Part shown: in pieces, positions 9,641-17,584 of the stretch
Layout of the letters: each line of letters begins with the position of its first letter
Position numbering within the stretch: the stretch's first letter is position 1
From: Sinorhizobium arboris LMG 14919
GTDB lineage: Bacteria > Pseudomonadota > Alphaproteobacteria > Rhizobiales > Rhizobiaceae
Assembly: GCF_000427465.1 (NCBI RefSeq)
Contig: NZ_ATYB01000008.1
Span: forward strand, 62,001 to 126,000
Direction of reading: 5' to 3'
Length of the DNA stretch: 64,000 bases
Notes under the pieces: model-generated
The model's database searches: none
What the model saw: only the letters and a program-made list of their open reading frames with translations
Told to the model about the DNA's origin: nothing
Program-made: the position numbers and the translations under genes

Positions 9641-10092
9641 AAAGAAGAGAGCTTCTGTTTTCCGCGGCCGCGGCCGCGTCGGCTTGGATGATCGGGCCTG
9701 CCTCGGCGGTCAGCCGGGAAATGGTCGTCTACAAGGACCCCAATTGCGGCTGCTGCCATGAATGGGCCGAGGCGATGAAGGGAGCCGGCTTTAAGGTAGG
9801 CATAAAGGATGTCGACGATCTGTCCGCGATAAAGCAACGCTATGCGATACCGGATGAGATGCAAGGTTGCCATACGGCCGTGGTCGGCGGTTATTACCTG
9901 GAGGGCCATGTGCCGCTCGATGCCGTGGAAAGGCTCCTCGCCGAACGCCCGGACATTGCCGGCGTCGCGGTCCCGGGCATGCCCGTCGGATCGCTGGGCA
10001 TGGGAAACGACCCCCGCGCATCCTATGATGTGTTCGCGGTGAAGAGAGACGGCACCAGCGCAATCTATCAGTCTGTCAGACCCAAAGGCTGA
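9637..10092 (+). CDS. DUF411 metal-binding protein
   Basis: This 151-residue protein has a signal peptide (MKRRELLFSAAAAASAWMIG) and then the DUF411 signature VVYKDPNCGCCHEW, with Cys37, Cys39, Cys40 and His41, followed by MQGCHTAVVGGYYLEGHVP. DUF411 proteins are periplasmic and linked to copper and other heavy-metal resistance (CopG-like). The ATG overlaps the cusA stop by four bases, making it the last gene of the metal-efflux operon. A role in binding or delivering the exported metal is inferred from family and position. The last residues (YQSVRPKG) complete the domain, so the gene is intact. Confidence 0.85.
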   Translation: MKRRELLFSAAAAASAWMIGPASAVSREMVVYKDPNCGCCHEWAEAMKGAGFKVGIKDVDDLSAIKQRYAIPDEMQGCHTAVVGGYYLEGHVPLDAVERLLAERPDIAGVAVPGMPVGSLGMGNDPRASYDVFAVKRDGTSAIYQSVRPKG

Positions 10093-10139
10093 CTGGTGAC
10101 GCAGGGCGTGTCAAAACGGTGGGCATCTGCCCGCCGTTC

Positions 10140-10473
10140 TCGATCCCCATGGCGCCTTACAGCGTTCAGTGCATTGAAACACGAGATCACGATGGTTTCA
10201 GGTCTGGTCGACCTAGACTTAAATCATGAACGTGATTGATTCTGATAAATTGGAGCGGGATGCGGGCGGAAACCGCACACACTTCACCTCATCCCGCTCC
10301 AGACGCTCTGAGTCTTTGCAGCTATGCACCTCCGGACGAAGAGGCGCTAGAGCGCCGTACGTCCGAATGGACGCACAAAGGGCGCTCTAACTTATTGAAC
10401 CGACGCCTCGTGCTTTCCGAAAATCGATTCCGATTTTCGGGCCGATGCGGTAGGCATTTTTCCTCGATGTGCT
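10140..10473. repeat. Cluster of rhizobial mosaic palindromes between convergent genes
   Basis: The convergent gap between the DUF411 gene and the helicase is packed with inverted repeats: an imperfect palindrome at 10185-10236; ten-base arms 10252-10261/10291-10300 (GGAGCGGGAT/ATCCCGCTCC); nine-base arms 10348-10356/10381-10389 (TAGAGCGCC/GGCGCTCTA) enclosing GTCC-gaat-GGAC; and ten-base arms 10417-10426/10431-10440 (CCGAAAATCG/CGATTTTCGG). The block 10185-10300 is a composite that reappears in the opposite orientation at 23731-23836. The helicase stop codon lies in a further module at 10440-10476. They may also act as bidirectional terminators, although no T-tract follows. Confidence 0.75.
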
Positions 10474-11958
10474 CTAACGCTGATGGCCGCGACCGTCGGC
10501 ACGTTGCGGTCGGTTGCGGCCGCCATTGCGTTCGCCCGACTGTTCGCTCCCACGGCGGCCGGCCTGCTGCGGCCCGGGTCGCCCATGGTGCTTCTGCGCC
10601 TTGTGTTTGCGGTGCCCTTCGGGCCGCCCGTCCGCCGGTCCGTGCCCAGCAGCGCGCTGGTCGCGGCGCTCGTCGCGCAGCAGGTCATCGCCGGCGAATC
10701 CGCCGGCCGCCGCCTGGCGCTGCGGCCGCTCGCGGCGGGGTCCGCCCTGGCGCTGTCCTGCGCCATTGCCGCGAGGCTGACCGTTGCCACGACCGCCCCG
10801 GCCCTTGGACGGGCGGGCCTGGTCGGCGGGCGCTTCGCCGCTGGCGACAGCGATCTGGATGCCCATCAGCTTCTCGATGTCACGAAGCAGGCGGATTTCG
10901 TCCGGCGCGCAGAAAGCGATCGCGATGCCGTCGCGGCCGTTACGAGCCGTGCGGCCGATACGGTGCACATAGGCGTCGGGCACTTCCGGCAGGTCGTAGT
11001 TATAGACGTGGGTGACGCCCGGAATGTCGATCCCGCGGGCGGCCACGTCCGTCGCCACGAGCACGCGGATCTCACCCTCGCGGAATGCCTTCAGCGCACG
11101 CTCCCGCTGACCCTGACTCTTGTTGCCATGGATCGAGGCGGCCTTGAAGCCGACATGGTCGAGATGCTTCATCAGCTTCTCGGCGCCATGCTTGGTGCGG
11201 CTGAAAATCAGCGACAGCCCGTCGGGATTGGCGGTCAGCGTCTGCTTCAGGATCGTCGTCTTCAGGTCCTTGCCCGGGACGAAATGTACATATTGTTCGA
11301 CCTTGTCGGCGGCTTTGCCCGGGGGCGAGACTTCGACCTTTACCGGATCGGTCAGGTATTCGCCGGCAAGCTCGGCAATCAGCTTCGGCATGGTTGCGGA
11401 GAAGAGCAGCGTCTGACGGTTCTTCGGCACCAGCTTGGAAATCTTGCGCAGGTCGTGGATGAAGCCGAGGTCGAGCATCTGATCGGCCTCGTCGAGAACG
11501 AGGTAGCGAGCCTGGGTCAGCGTCACCGCCTTGCGGGAAACGAGGTCGAGCAGGCGGCCTGGGGTCGCGACGAGAATATCGACACCGCGGGCGAGCTGTT
11601 CGGTCTGCTTGTTTATCGAGACGCCACCGACGACGACGCCGATCTTGAGCGGGCTCTTCCTTACGAAAAGCTTCAAGTTGGCCGCGATCTGGTTCACCAG
11701 CTCGCGGGTGGGGGCGAGTACAAGGGCGCGGATATTGCGCGGATCGGGACGTCGACCGTCGGCGACGAGCTTTTCGATCATCGGCAGGCCGAAAGCAGCG
11801 GTCTTGCCGGTGCCAGTCTGTGCAAGGCCGATGAGGTCACGGTTTTTCAAGACCAGCGGAATGGCCTGCGCCTGGATGGGCGTCGGCTTTTCGAAACCGT
11901 TGGCGGAAAGTGTCGCCACGATGGACTCGGAGAGGCCAAGCTCTTTGAAAGTGGACAA
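10474..11958 (-). CDS. DEAD-box ATP-dependent RNA helicase
   Basis: A 494-residue RNA helicase with Q motif (GFEKPTPIQAQAIP), Walker A AQTGTGKT, DEAD-type box VLDEADQMLD, SAT, and the C-terminal domain with VATDVAARGID and HRIGRTARNG. The tail after about residue 380 is a low-complexity Gly/Arg/Gln-rich extension, as in RhlE-type helicases. ATP-driven unwinding of rRNA or mRNA structure is expected. There is no ATG at the proper place: TTG at 11958 with AAAGG eight bases upstream gives the family start (STFKELGLS), while another TTG at 11982 lacks such a site. The stop codon falls in a mosaic repeat. Confidence 0.92.
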   Translation of the reverse strand: MSTFKELGLSESIVATLSANGFEKPTPIQAQAIPLVLKNRDLIGLAQTGTGKTAAFGLPMIEKLVADGRRPDPRNIRALVLAPTRELVNQIAANLKLFVRKSPLKIGVVVGGVSINKQTEQLARGVDILVATPGRLLDLVSRKAVTLTQARYLVLDEADQMLDLGFIHDLRKISKLVPKNRQTLLFSATMPKLIAELAGEYLTDPVKVEVSPPGKAADKVEQYVHFVPGKDLKTTILKQTLTANPDGLSLIFSRTKHGAEKLMKHLDHVGFKAASIHGNKSQGQRERALKAFREGEIRVLVATDVAARGIDIPGVTHVYNYDLPEVPDAYVHRIGRTARNGRDGIAIAFCAPDEIRLLRDIEKLMGIQIAVASGEAPADQARPSKGRGGRGNGQPRGNGAGQRQGGPRRERPQRQAAAGGFAGDDLLRDERRDQRAAGHGPADGRPEGHRKHKAQKHHGRPGPQQAGRRGSEQSGERNGGRNRPQRADGRGHQR

Positions 11959-12545
11959 TGCGTATACCTTTCGGGGCGCCAAACGCTCTCGCCGGAACAG
12001 CAGGATGCGGTTCCGGTGTCGTCTGGCGTCAAGAACCCCGCGTGAATTGGGAACTTGTGAGTTAATAGAAAATCGTCAGGCGCATGTGCTGCCGCTGAGG
12101 GCGGCGATGTTTCGCGCTTTTCCTTCTTCACGGCTTCAAAGTGATGCCGAGGGCGCGCTCACGCGGCGGCCGGAAGGTGACGCAGGCCTTAGATCGTTGT
12201 TTTGCGCCCGAAAGTCAAGCCGCGTCTTTTTGCACGTGCGAAGGCGCCGCCGTCCTGGGCCTCAGACACGCCTGGCGAAAGGGGCACGGCAGCTCGGCGA
12301 CCTCCGTGGCGACAGCCGGCGAGGAAGCCGCGCATCACGTATGTACCCCTTGCAGAAGAAGGGCCTGAGCGTACAATCTTTGCCGCTCGGCCTCGCCAAT
12401 TATTGGCTGCTGACAGGCTGATGATGCGATGAGGCCGCGCGACACCCAATGCGCAGATCTTCGGCGGTAAGGAACCTGACGCGGACTCAGCCGTTGTGTC
12501 CGTGACCCTCGCCAACCTATCTGCCATCGACACGGGGAGACAATA
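11959..12545. other. 587-base intergenic region between divergent genes
   Basis: It lies between the helicase (minus) and the host-attachment-like gene (plus). Several open frames cross it, but none has a good start site or recognisable product. It should hold the helicase promoter and probably a long 5' leader, as is common for helicases induced by cold; no specific motif was confirmed. Confidence 0.4.
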
Positions 12546-12998
12546 GTGCGGAACCGGATCTGGATATTGACAGCCGATGGAAACACGGCGCGCATCTTGA
12601 AGGACGTCAACCTGCTGAAGGACGGCAGACAGCAGCCGGAGGTGGAAACATTCCAAATCGAGACCAAGCGTCGCCGGGACATCATGGCGGACAGACCCGG
12701 ACGCAGCCATTCGTCGGTCGGTCACGGCCGCTCGGCGATGGAATACAGCAGCGATCCCGTACGGGAGGAGCAGCATCGATTCGCCATGGAAATCGCCGGG
12801 AAGCTCGACCACTATGCCCACGAGCATGCCTTCGAGAATCTGGTGATCTGCGCGGCGCCGAGAACGCTCGGCGATCTCAGAAAGCTGCTCTCGCATCAGG
12901 TCAAGGAAAGAACCCTTGCGGAGATCGACCGCAACTGCGTCGCTGTACCGACCGATCAATTGATCGCGACGGTCAAATCCGTGGTTTTTCCCGGCTAG
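12546..12998 (+). CDS. Host-attachment-like protein (PF10116 family)
   Basis: A 150-residue soluble protein starting at GTG 12546, preceded by GGGGAGA. It contains IWILTADGNTARIL, the middle GHGRSAMEYSSDPVREEQHRF and LVICAAPRTLGDLRKLL, the pattern of the family named host attachment protein after a plant-attachment locus in Agrobacterium-related bacteria. The fold resembles the eRF1/Pelota release-factor middle domain, and a direct role in attachment is weakly supported. No signal peptide is visible. It stands alone, and its TAG stop is the first part of a palindromic element shared with the convergent mnmD gene. Confidence 0.75.
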   Translation: MRNRIWILTADGNTARILKDVNLLKDGRQQPEVETFQIETKRRRDIMADRPGRSHSSVGHGRSAMEYSSDPVREEQHRFAMEIAGKLDHYAHEHAFENLVICAAPRTLGDLRKLLSHQVKERTLAEIDRNCVAVPTDQLIATVKSVVFPG

Positions 12999-13045
12999 AT
13001 CACGAGGATTTAGGCCGGATCGAACCTGAAATCACGAGCGTGATC
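12998..13045. repeat. Palindromic mosaic element, terminator position
   Basis: An imperfect palindrome opening GATCACGAGGATTTAGG and closing CACGAGCGTGATC lies between two convergent genes. It resembles the palindrome halves at 10185-10236 and 23798-23836. Its first base is the last base of the upstream stop codon. A bidirectional terminator role is possible; there is no T-tract. Confidence 0.65.
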
Positions 13046-13071
13046 GGTCCTGGCAGATTCAGGAACTGGTC

Positions 13072-13791
13072 TCAGGCTTTGTCGCCGCGCAGCATCTCCC
13101 GCTTTCCGGCAAAGCCGGGACGACGTTCGACGGTGAAGCCGGCGGCCGCCAGGTTGCGGCGGACGAAACCGGCTGCGGCATAGGTGGCGAAGCTGCCGCC
13201 GGAGACGGTCCTGTCGAACACCAGCCGCATCAGCGTTTCAGACCACATGTCCGGATTGCGTGCAGGCGCGAAGCCATCGAGGTACCAGGCGTCGAAACCT
13301 GGACGGGTCGCTGAAACTCCGTCGAGCGCCGTGCCGATGACCACCGTGAGCCTTACCTCTCCCGTGAAGGCGATATCTACCCGGCCGGCCGGTTCCGTGG
13401 GCCAGTTGGCAACAAGCGCCTGCCGCTCCTCGTCGATTTCCGGCCAATGCGCCAGCGCGCGGTCGATCTCGCCCGCTTGCATCGGAAAGCGCTCGAAGGA
13501 GACGAAATGGAGGCTCGTGGCGGTGGCCGGCGCCTGTTTCCATTGGCGCCAGGTTTCGCAGAAATTGAGTCCGGTGCCGAAGCCGAGTTCGCCGATCGTG
13601 AACGCGCCCCCCGCCTGCCACCGTTCCGGCAGCCGGTTGCCGGCAAGAAAGACGTGGCCGCATTCGAGCCGCCCGTCGGTGCGGCAATAAAAGTGGTCGC
13701 CAAATTCCGTCGAATAGGGCATATCGCCCTCGTGCCATTCGAGGTTTTGCCGCGAGGGTGAAGGGCTCTGGCCGGGATCGGTTCCTGTCAT
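13072..13791 (-). CDS. mnmD: tRNA 5-methylaminomethyl-2-thiouridine methyltransferase MnmD
   Basis: A 239-residue SAM-dependent methyltransferase corresponding to the N-terminal half of E. coli MnmC. It shows LEWHEGDMPYSTEFGDHFY, the SAM loop IGELGFGTGLNFCETW (about 67-82), the acidic WYLDGFAPARNPDMW and a C-terminal GFTVERRPGFAGKREML. It would methylate nm5s2U34 to mnm5s2U34 in the anticodon of tRNAs such as Lys, Glu and Gln. The ATG at 13791 was chosen because the family-like sequence starts there; the longer open frame upstream runs into the divergent oxidoreductase gene. The separate FAD half is the neighbouring divergent gene. Confidence 0.88.
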   Translation of the reverse strand: MTGTDPGQSPSPSRQNLEWHEGDMPYSTEFGDHFYCRTDGRLECGHVFLAGNRLPERWQAGGAFTIGELGFGTGLNFCETWRQWKQAPATATSLHFVSFERFPMQAGEIDRALAHWPEIDEERQALVANWPTEPAGRVDIAFTGEVRLTVVIGTALDGVSATRPGFDAWYLDGFAPARNPDMWSETLMRLVFDRTVSGGSFATYAAAGFVRRNLAAAGFTVERRPGFAGKREMLRGDKA

Positions 13792-13830
13792 GGTGAACCC
13801 GATAATTCTCCGGCCCGGGAAGGTCAATCG

Positions 13831-14961
13831 ATGTGCGAAGTTTTGATCGTGGGCGGCGGCGTCATGGGCCTTTGGGCTGCCGTGATGGCTGCCCGTGCCG
13901 GTTTCACTACGCGGCTTCTCGAGCGGGGTGCGATCGGTTCCGGCGCGAGCGGCGGCCTCCTCGGCGCGCTCATGCCGCATATGCCCGACCGATGGAACGA
14001 GAAGAAGCAGTTTCAGTTCGATGCCCTGATGTCGCTCGAAGGCGAGATCGCCGGGCTTGAAGCCGCCACAGGCCTTTCGGCAGGCTACCGTCGCTCTGGC
14101 CGGATCATGCCCCTCGGCAAACCGCACCTGCGAGAGATCGCCCTCGGTCGCGAGCAGGATGCGGCACGGCATTGGTGTACGCCGTCACGCCGTTTCCACT
14201 GGCATGTCCGCGAAGCCGACGCAGGCGGATGGCCGCCCGCCGAGGCGGCGCCCTTCGGTGTCGTCCATGATACGCTCGCCGCCAGGGTGGCGCCGCGCAG
14301 CCTTCTTGCGATGCTGAGGGCGGCGTTGGACCAATTTCCTCATGTGCGGTGCGAGGAAGGGGCGGCGGTCATCTCGCTCGAACCGGCACGCGGCCGGCTG
14401 TCGCTCGCCGACGGGCGCGCTCTGACTTTCGACCATTTGGTACTTGCGGCGGGCGTCGAAAGCTTCTTCTTCATTGATGGTTTGACCCAGCCGCGGCGGG
14501 CCCCGAGCGGCGGTGCCGTCAAGGGCCAGGCGGCGCTGCTTCGCGCCGATATCGATCCGGCCCTGCCGATCATCTTTAGCGATGGGCTCTATATCGTGCC
14601 GCATGAAAATGGCCAGGTGGCGGTCGGCAGCACGAGCGAGAACCGGTTCGACCAGCCATATTCCACCGACGACCAGCTTGACGCCCTGCTTGCCCGCGCA
14701 ACCACATTTGCGCCCGCTTTGCTCGGCGCCCCGGTGATCGAGCGCTGGGCGGGGCTGCGTCCCAGGGCTACGGGCCGCGAGCCCATGGTCGGCCGCCACC
14801 CGGATCACGAAAGGCTCTTCGTCCTGACGGGCGGTTTCAAGGTAGGCTTCGGTCTGGCGCATGCGTTGGCGCGTTCCGTGATCGACGAGATTGCCGGGCG
14901 CCCCTCGGGAGAATTGCCCGAAACCTTCCGCTGTGCGCATCACATCGCGGCATTGCGGTAA
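13831..14961 (+). CDS. FAD-dependent oxidoreductase (DAO family), MnmC C-domain-like
   Basis: A 376-residue flavoprotein with the dinucleotide-binding start CEVLIVGGGVMGLWAAVMAARAG cut to its motif GGGVMG near residue 9, then GSGASGGLLGALMPHMPDRW, which resembles the MnmC oxidase domain rather than generic amino-acid oxidases. Near the C-terminus GLRPRATGREPMVGRHPD and LFVLTGGFKVGFGLA complete the DAO fold. MnmC oxidases remove the carboxymethyl group of cmnm5s2U34 using FAD. The ATG at 13831 has GGGAAGG ten bases upstream. It is divergent from mnmD with only 39 bases between starts, so the two MnmC activities could share a control region. Assignment as the oxidase half is inferred. Confidence 0.75.
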   Translation: MCEVLIVGGGVMGLWAAVMAARAGFTTRLLERGAIGSGASGGLLGALMPHMPDRWNEKKQFQFDALMSLEGEIAGLEAATGLSAGYRRSGRIMPLGKPHLREIALGREQDAARHWCTPSRRFHWHVREADAGGWPPAEAAPFGVVHDTLAARVAPRSLLAMLRAALDQFPHVRCEEGAAVISLEPARGRLSLADGRALTFDHLVLAAGVESFFFIDGLTQPRRAPSGGAVKGQAALLRADIDPALPIIFSDGLYIVPHENGQVAVGSTSENRFDQPYSTDDQLDALLARATTFAPALLGAPVIERWAGLRPRATGREPMVGRHPDHERLFVLTGGFKVGFGLAHALARSVIDEIAGRPSGELPETFRCAHHIAALR

Positions 14962-14962
14962 T

Positions 14963-15004
14963 GCATGGCGCCCAAAAATGTCCGGCGTTCCGGGCTGGAG
15001 ACAT
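14963..15004 (+). repeat. Diverged copy of the GCATGTCGCCCAAAA element
   Basis: Directly after the stop codon of the FAD oxidoreductase lies TGCATGGCGCCCAAAAATG, ending near GGAGACATGCGC. It aligns end to end with the two identical 43-base copies at 40160-40256, which also follow a stop codon immediately. Confidence 0.65.
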
Positions 15005-15176
15005 GCGCATAAGCGCGAACCCGAAGCGCGCGTCGTGAACCGGTGTGGGCAGACAACTTCGTCAATCTGTCACGCAAATCACGTAACACGCGGCCATTGG
15101 ATATCGAACGGAATGCGGGCGGAGAGCTGCGAACGAGGCCCCGCACGCCGCTTCCAAGGACTTCCGGAGCACACGC

Positions 15177-15977
15177 ATGCGTTACGCAATCTGTTTCACC
15201 CCACCGATGGGTGACCCCCTTTCGGCTGCGGCTGCCAGCTGGCTCGGCCGAAGCGTCTATTCGGGGGAGGCGGCAGAACTGCCGTCGATTGCCGGCCTTG
15301 CCGTCTCGGAGATAGCCTTTCACACGGCGGTGCCGCGCCGGTTCGGATTCCATGCGACGGTCATGGCGCCGTTCGATCTCAACCCGGACTTGGACGAAGC
15401 ACAATTGCTCAAGGCGATGATGCTCTTCACGAGTGGCGAAACGCCGTTCGAAATCGAGCGGCTGGAGGTTGCACGCATCGGCCAGTGCTGGGGGCTGATG
15501 CCGCAGATTCCAAGTCAGCCGATGCATCTGCTCGCCGCACGCGTGGTGCAGGCCTTCGACCGCTTCCGCGCCCCGCTCGGCGAAGACGAAATCGAGCGGG
15601 CGGACCCGGACAGGCTCACCGCGCCGCAATTCACCAACCTGCATCGATGGGGCGACCCCTTCGTAATGGACGAATATCGGTTTCACCTGGCGCTCACAGG
15701 CCCCGTGAATGCCGATGTCTCGCGGCGGATGGAAGGCCCCTTGCGCGAAGTTTTCGAGCCGTTGCTGACTGCGCCGCTTGCGATCCGAAGCCTCGCCCTG
15801 TTCGTGGAGCACGAGCCCGGAGCGCCGATGCGCGTGCATTCCCAGCATCCGCTTGGCAGGATTTCCGCGCGGCCGCGCAGCGATTGGGCGAGGCGTTCCC
15901 TTGAGGGACGACCGGTTCAGGCTGATGCCACCCTGCCGCCGGCTCCGGCAGCCGCCTTCCTTCTCAGCCGGCCGTAG
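15177..15977 (+). CDS. DUF1045 2H-phosphoesterase-like protein
   Basis: A 266-residue protein matching the DUF1045 family. Two short histidine motifs, FHATV around His59 and FHLALT around His170, are the paired HxT-like motifs of the 2H phosphoesterase superfamily, whose members cleave cyclic phosphodiesters. The relatives I know are usually beside phosphonate (phn) genes; here none is visible, and the next gene begins the purine cluster after 80 bases. It may therefore be a relocated phosphonate protein or have a different substrate. No signal peptide or membrane segment. The start ATG at 15177 begins the conserved RYAICFTPP. Confidence 0.8.
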   Translation: MRYAICFTPPMGDPLSAAAASWLGRSVYSGEAAELPSIAGLAVSEIAFHTAVPRRFGFHATVMAPFDLNPDLDEAQLLKAMMLFTSGETPFEIERLEVARIGQCWGLMPQIPSQPMHLLAARVVQAFDRFRAPLGEDEIERADPDRLTAPQFTNLHRWGDPFVMDEYRFHLALTGPVNADVSRRMEGPLREVFEPLLTAPLAIRSLALFVEHEPGAPMRVHSQHPLGRISARPRSDWARRSLEGRPVQADATLPPAPAAAFLLSRP

Positions 15978-16057
15978 CAGCCCCCGCATCGCCAATTTCT
16001 CTTCTCGACAATCCGGCGCGGGATGCTACCGTTCCGGAAAAGTCGAAGGGTGAATTG

Positions 16058-16987
16058 ATGACCGAGAATTCCTACCCCCGTGACCTCGTCGGCTATGGGC
16101 GCAGACCGCCTGAGGTGCGCTGGCCCGGTGACGCGAATGTCGCCGTGCAGTTCGTGCTGAATTATGAGGAAGGCGGCGAAAGCTGCATACTCGACGGTGA
16201 TCCGGCATCCGAGTGTCTGCTGTCGGAGATCGTCGGCGCGCAGCCTTGGGCAGGACAGCGCAACCTCAACATGGAGTCGATCTATGAATATGGCGCCCGC
16301 GCCGGCTTCTGGCGCCTGTGGCGGATGTTCACGAGCCGGGGCGTGACGCTGACGGTCTATGGCGTGACGCTCGCCATGGCACGCAATCCGGAGGCAGTTG
16401 CCGCCATGAAGGAGGCGGGCTGGGAGATCGCGAGCCATGGCCTGCGCTGGCTCGAATACAAGGACGTCCCGGAAGAGGTCGAACGTCAGCACATCCGCGA
16501 GGTCGTGCGGCTGCACACCGAATTGACCGGCGAGCGCCCGCTCGGCATCTACCAGGGCAAGCCTTCGGTGAACACGCTGAAGCTCGTTCTGGAGGAGGGC
16601 GGTTTCCTCTATTCCTGCGATTCCTATGCGGACGAGCTTCCCTATTGGGTGCCCGGACTGACGCCCGGCAATCCGCACCTCATCATTCCCTATACGCTCG
16701 ACGCCAACGACATGCGTTTTGCGACCAATCAGGGCTTCAACTCCGGCGACCAGTTCTTCACCTATCTCAAGGATACGTTCGACGTGCTCTACGCGGAGGG
16801 AAAGGAAGGCAGTCCGAAGATGATGAATATCGGCCTGCATTGCCGGCTCGTCGGACGGCCCGGCCGCGCTGCGGCGCTCGCGCGTTTCGTCGACTATGTG
16901 ATGTCGCATGACAAGGTCTGGGTGCCGCGCCGTATCGACATAGCACGCCACTGGTACGAGCATCACAAGCCCAACGGTACGCGCTGA
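16058..16987 (+). CDS. puuE: Allantoinase PuuE (polysaccharide-deacetylase fold)
   Basis: A 309-residue enzyme of the cofactor-independent allantoinase family, which hydrolyses allantoin to allantoate. It starts TENSYPRDLVGYGRRPPEVRWPGDA in the conserved family manner, with VAVQFVLNYEEGGE, the NMESIYEYGARAGFWRLWR block, ASHGLRW and the C-terminal MMNIGLHCRLVGRPGRAAAL. I use ATG 16058 with GAAGGG upstream; a TTG one codon earlier is less likely. Its TGA overlaps the uraD ATG by one base. It heads a plus-strand operon puuE-uraD-(small ORF)-allA-uraH for the lower uric-acid pathway. Confidence 0.92.
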   Translation: MTENSYPRDLVGYGRRPPEVRWPGDANVAVQFVLNYEEGGESCILDGDPASECLLSEIVGAQPWAGQRNLNMESIYEYGARAGFWRLWRMFTSRGVTLTVYGVTLAMARNPEAVAAMKEAGWEIASHGLRWLEYKDVPEEVERQHIREVVRLHTELTGERPLGIYQGKPSVNTLKLVLEEGGFLYSCDSYADELPYWVPGLTPGNPHLIIPYTLDANDMRFATNQGFNSGDQFFTYLKDTFDVLYAEGKEGSPKMMNIGLHCRLVGRPGRAAALARFVDYVMSHDKVWVPRRIDIARHWYEHHKPNGTR

Positions 16988-17490
16988 TGTCGGGGCGCGA
17001 CGATTTCATCCGGCGCTTCGGCGGCATCTTCGAGCACTCGCCCTGGGTGGCGGAACGCGCCTATGATCGGGCGGCTTCTTCCGGCTTGACCGCAGGCAAT
17101 GTCCATTCGGCGCTCTGCAATGCTTTCCGCGCCGCTTCCCCGGCCGAACGGCTTCGGGTACTGCGGGCTCATCCCGACCTTGCAGGTAAGCTCGCCGTGG
17201 CGGGCGAGCTCACGGCCGCTTCAAAAGCCGAGCAGGCGTCTGCCGGTCTCGATCGGCTCTCCCCCGAAGAGCATGCACGCTTCACCGGGCTCAATGCGGC
17301 TTACACCAAGAAATTCGGCTTTCCCTTCATCATCGCGGTGAAGGGGCTGGCGAAGGAGGATATCCTCGCCGCTTTCGAGCGGCGCATTGACAATTCCGCG
17401 GAAGAGGAATTTGAAACGGCCTGTGCCGAGGTCGAGCGGATCGCCCGCCTGCGGCTTCGATCCATGCTTCCGGGAGACGACAATGCCTGA
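16987..17490 (+). CDS. uraD: OHCU decarboxylase UraD
   Basis: A 167-residue enzyme that decarboxylates 2-oxo-4-hydroxy-4-carboxy-5-ureidoimidazoline to S-allantoin. The family core is evident: FGGIFEHSPWVAERA near the start, AHPDLAGKLA with the catalytic His62, and the KFGFPFIIAVKG strand. It begins one base inside the puuE stop and ends by overlapping a small ORF by eight bases, so translation coupling through the operon is likely. Length is standard. It works directly after UraH, whose gene is the last of the same operon. Confidence 0.93.
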   Translation: MSGRDDFIRRFGGIFEHSPWVAERAYDRAASSGLTAGNVHSALCNAFRAASPAERLRVLRAHPDLAGKLAVAGELTAASKAEQASAGLDRLSPEEHARFTGLNAAYTKKFGFPFIIAVKGLAKEDILAAFERRIDNSAEEEFETACAEVERIARLRLRSMLPGDDNA

Positions 17491-17584
17491 CATCATGCCT
17501 GATCCGTCCGACCATGCGATGGGGCCGCGGTTCCCGTCCGTGCATTCGGGCACCAACGGACAAAGAGCCGGTACGGCAGGCTGA
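17483..17584 (+). CDS. Possible 33-residue peptide ORF bridging uraD and allA
   Basis: An ATG at 17483 lies inside the last codons of uraD, and its TGA at 17582-17584 shares a base with the allA start codon. GGGAGA sits 8 bases upstream of the ATG. The peptide starts MPDIMPDPSDHAMGPRF and resembles nothing I know. The double overlap has the form of translational coupling and it fills exactly the gap between two tightly packed genes. It may be a real small protein, a coupling device, or the remnant of a longer gene. Codon use is only moderately GC3-rich, so coding status is uncertain. Confidence 0.35.
   Translation: MPDIMPDPSDHAMGPRFPSVHSGTNGQRAGTAG

Noticed and set aside
10483..12045. Plus-strand frame of 520 codons opposite the helicase
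   Set aside because: Antisense to a gene with all helicase motifs; no recognisable product.
12189..12959. Minus-strand frame overlapping the host-attachment-like gene
   Set aside because: It overlaps a better-supported plus-strand gene and shows no family motif.
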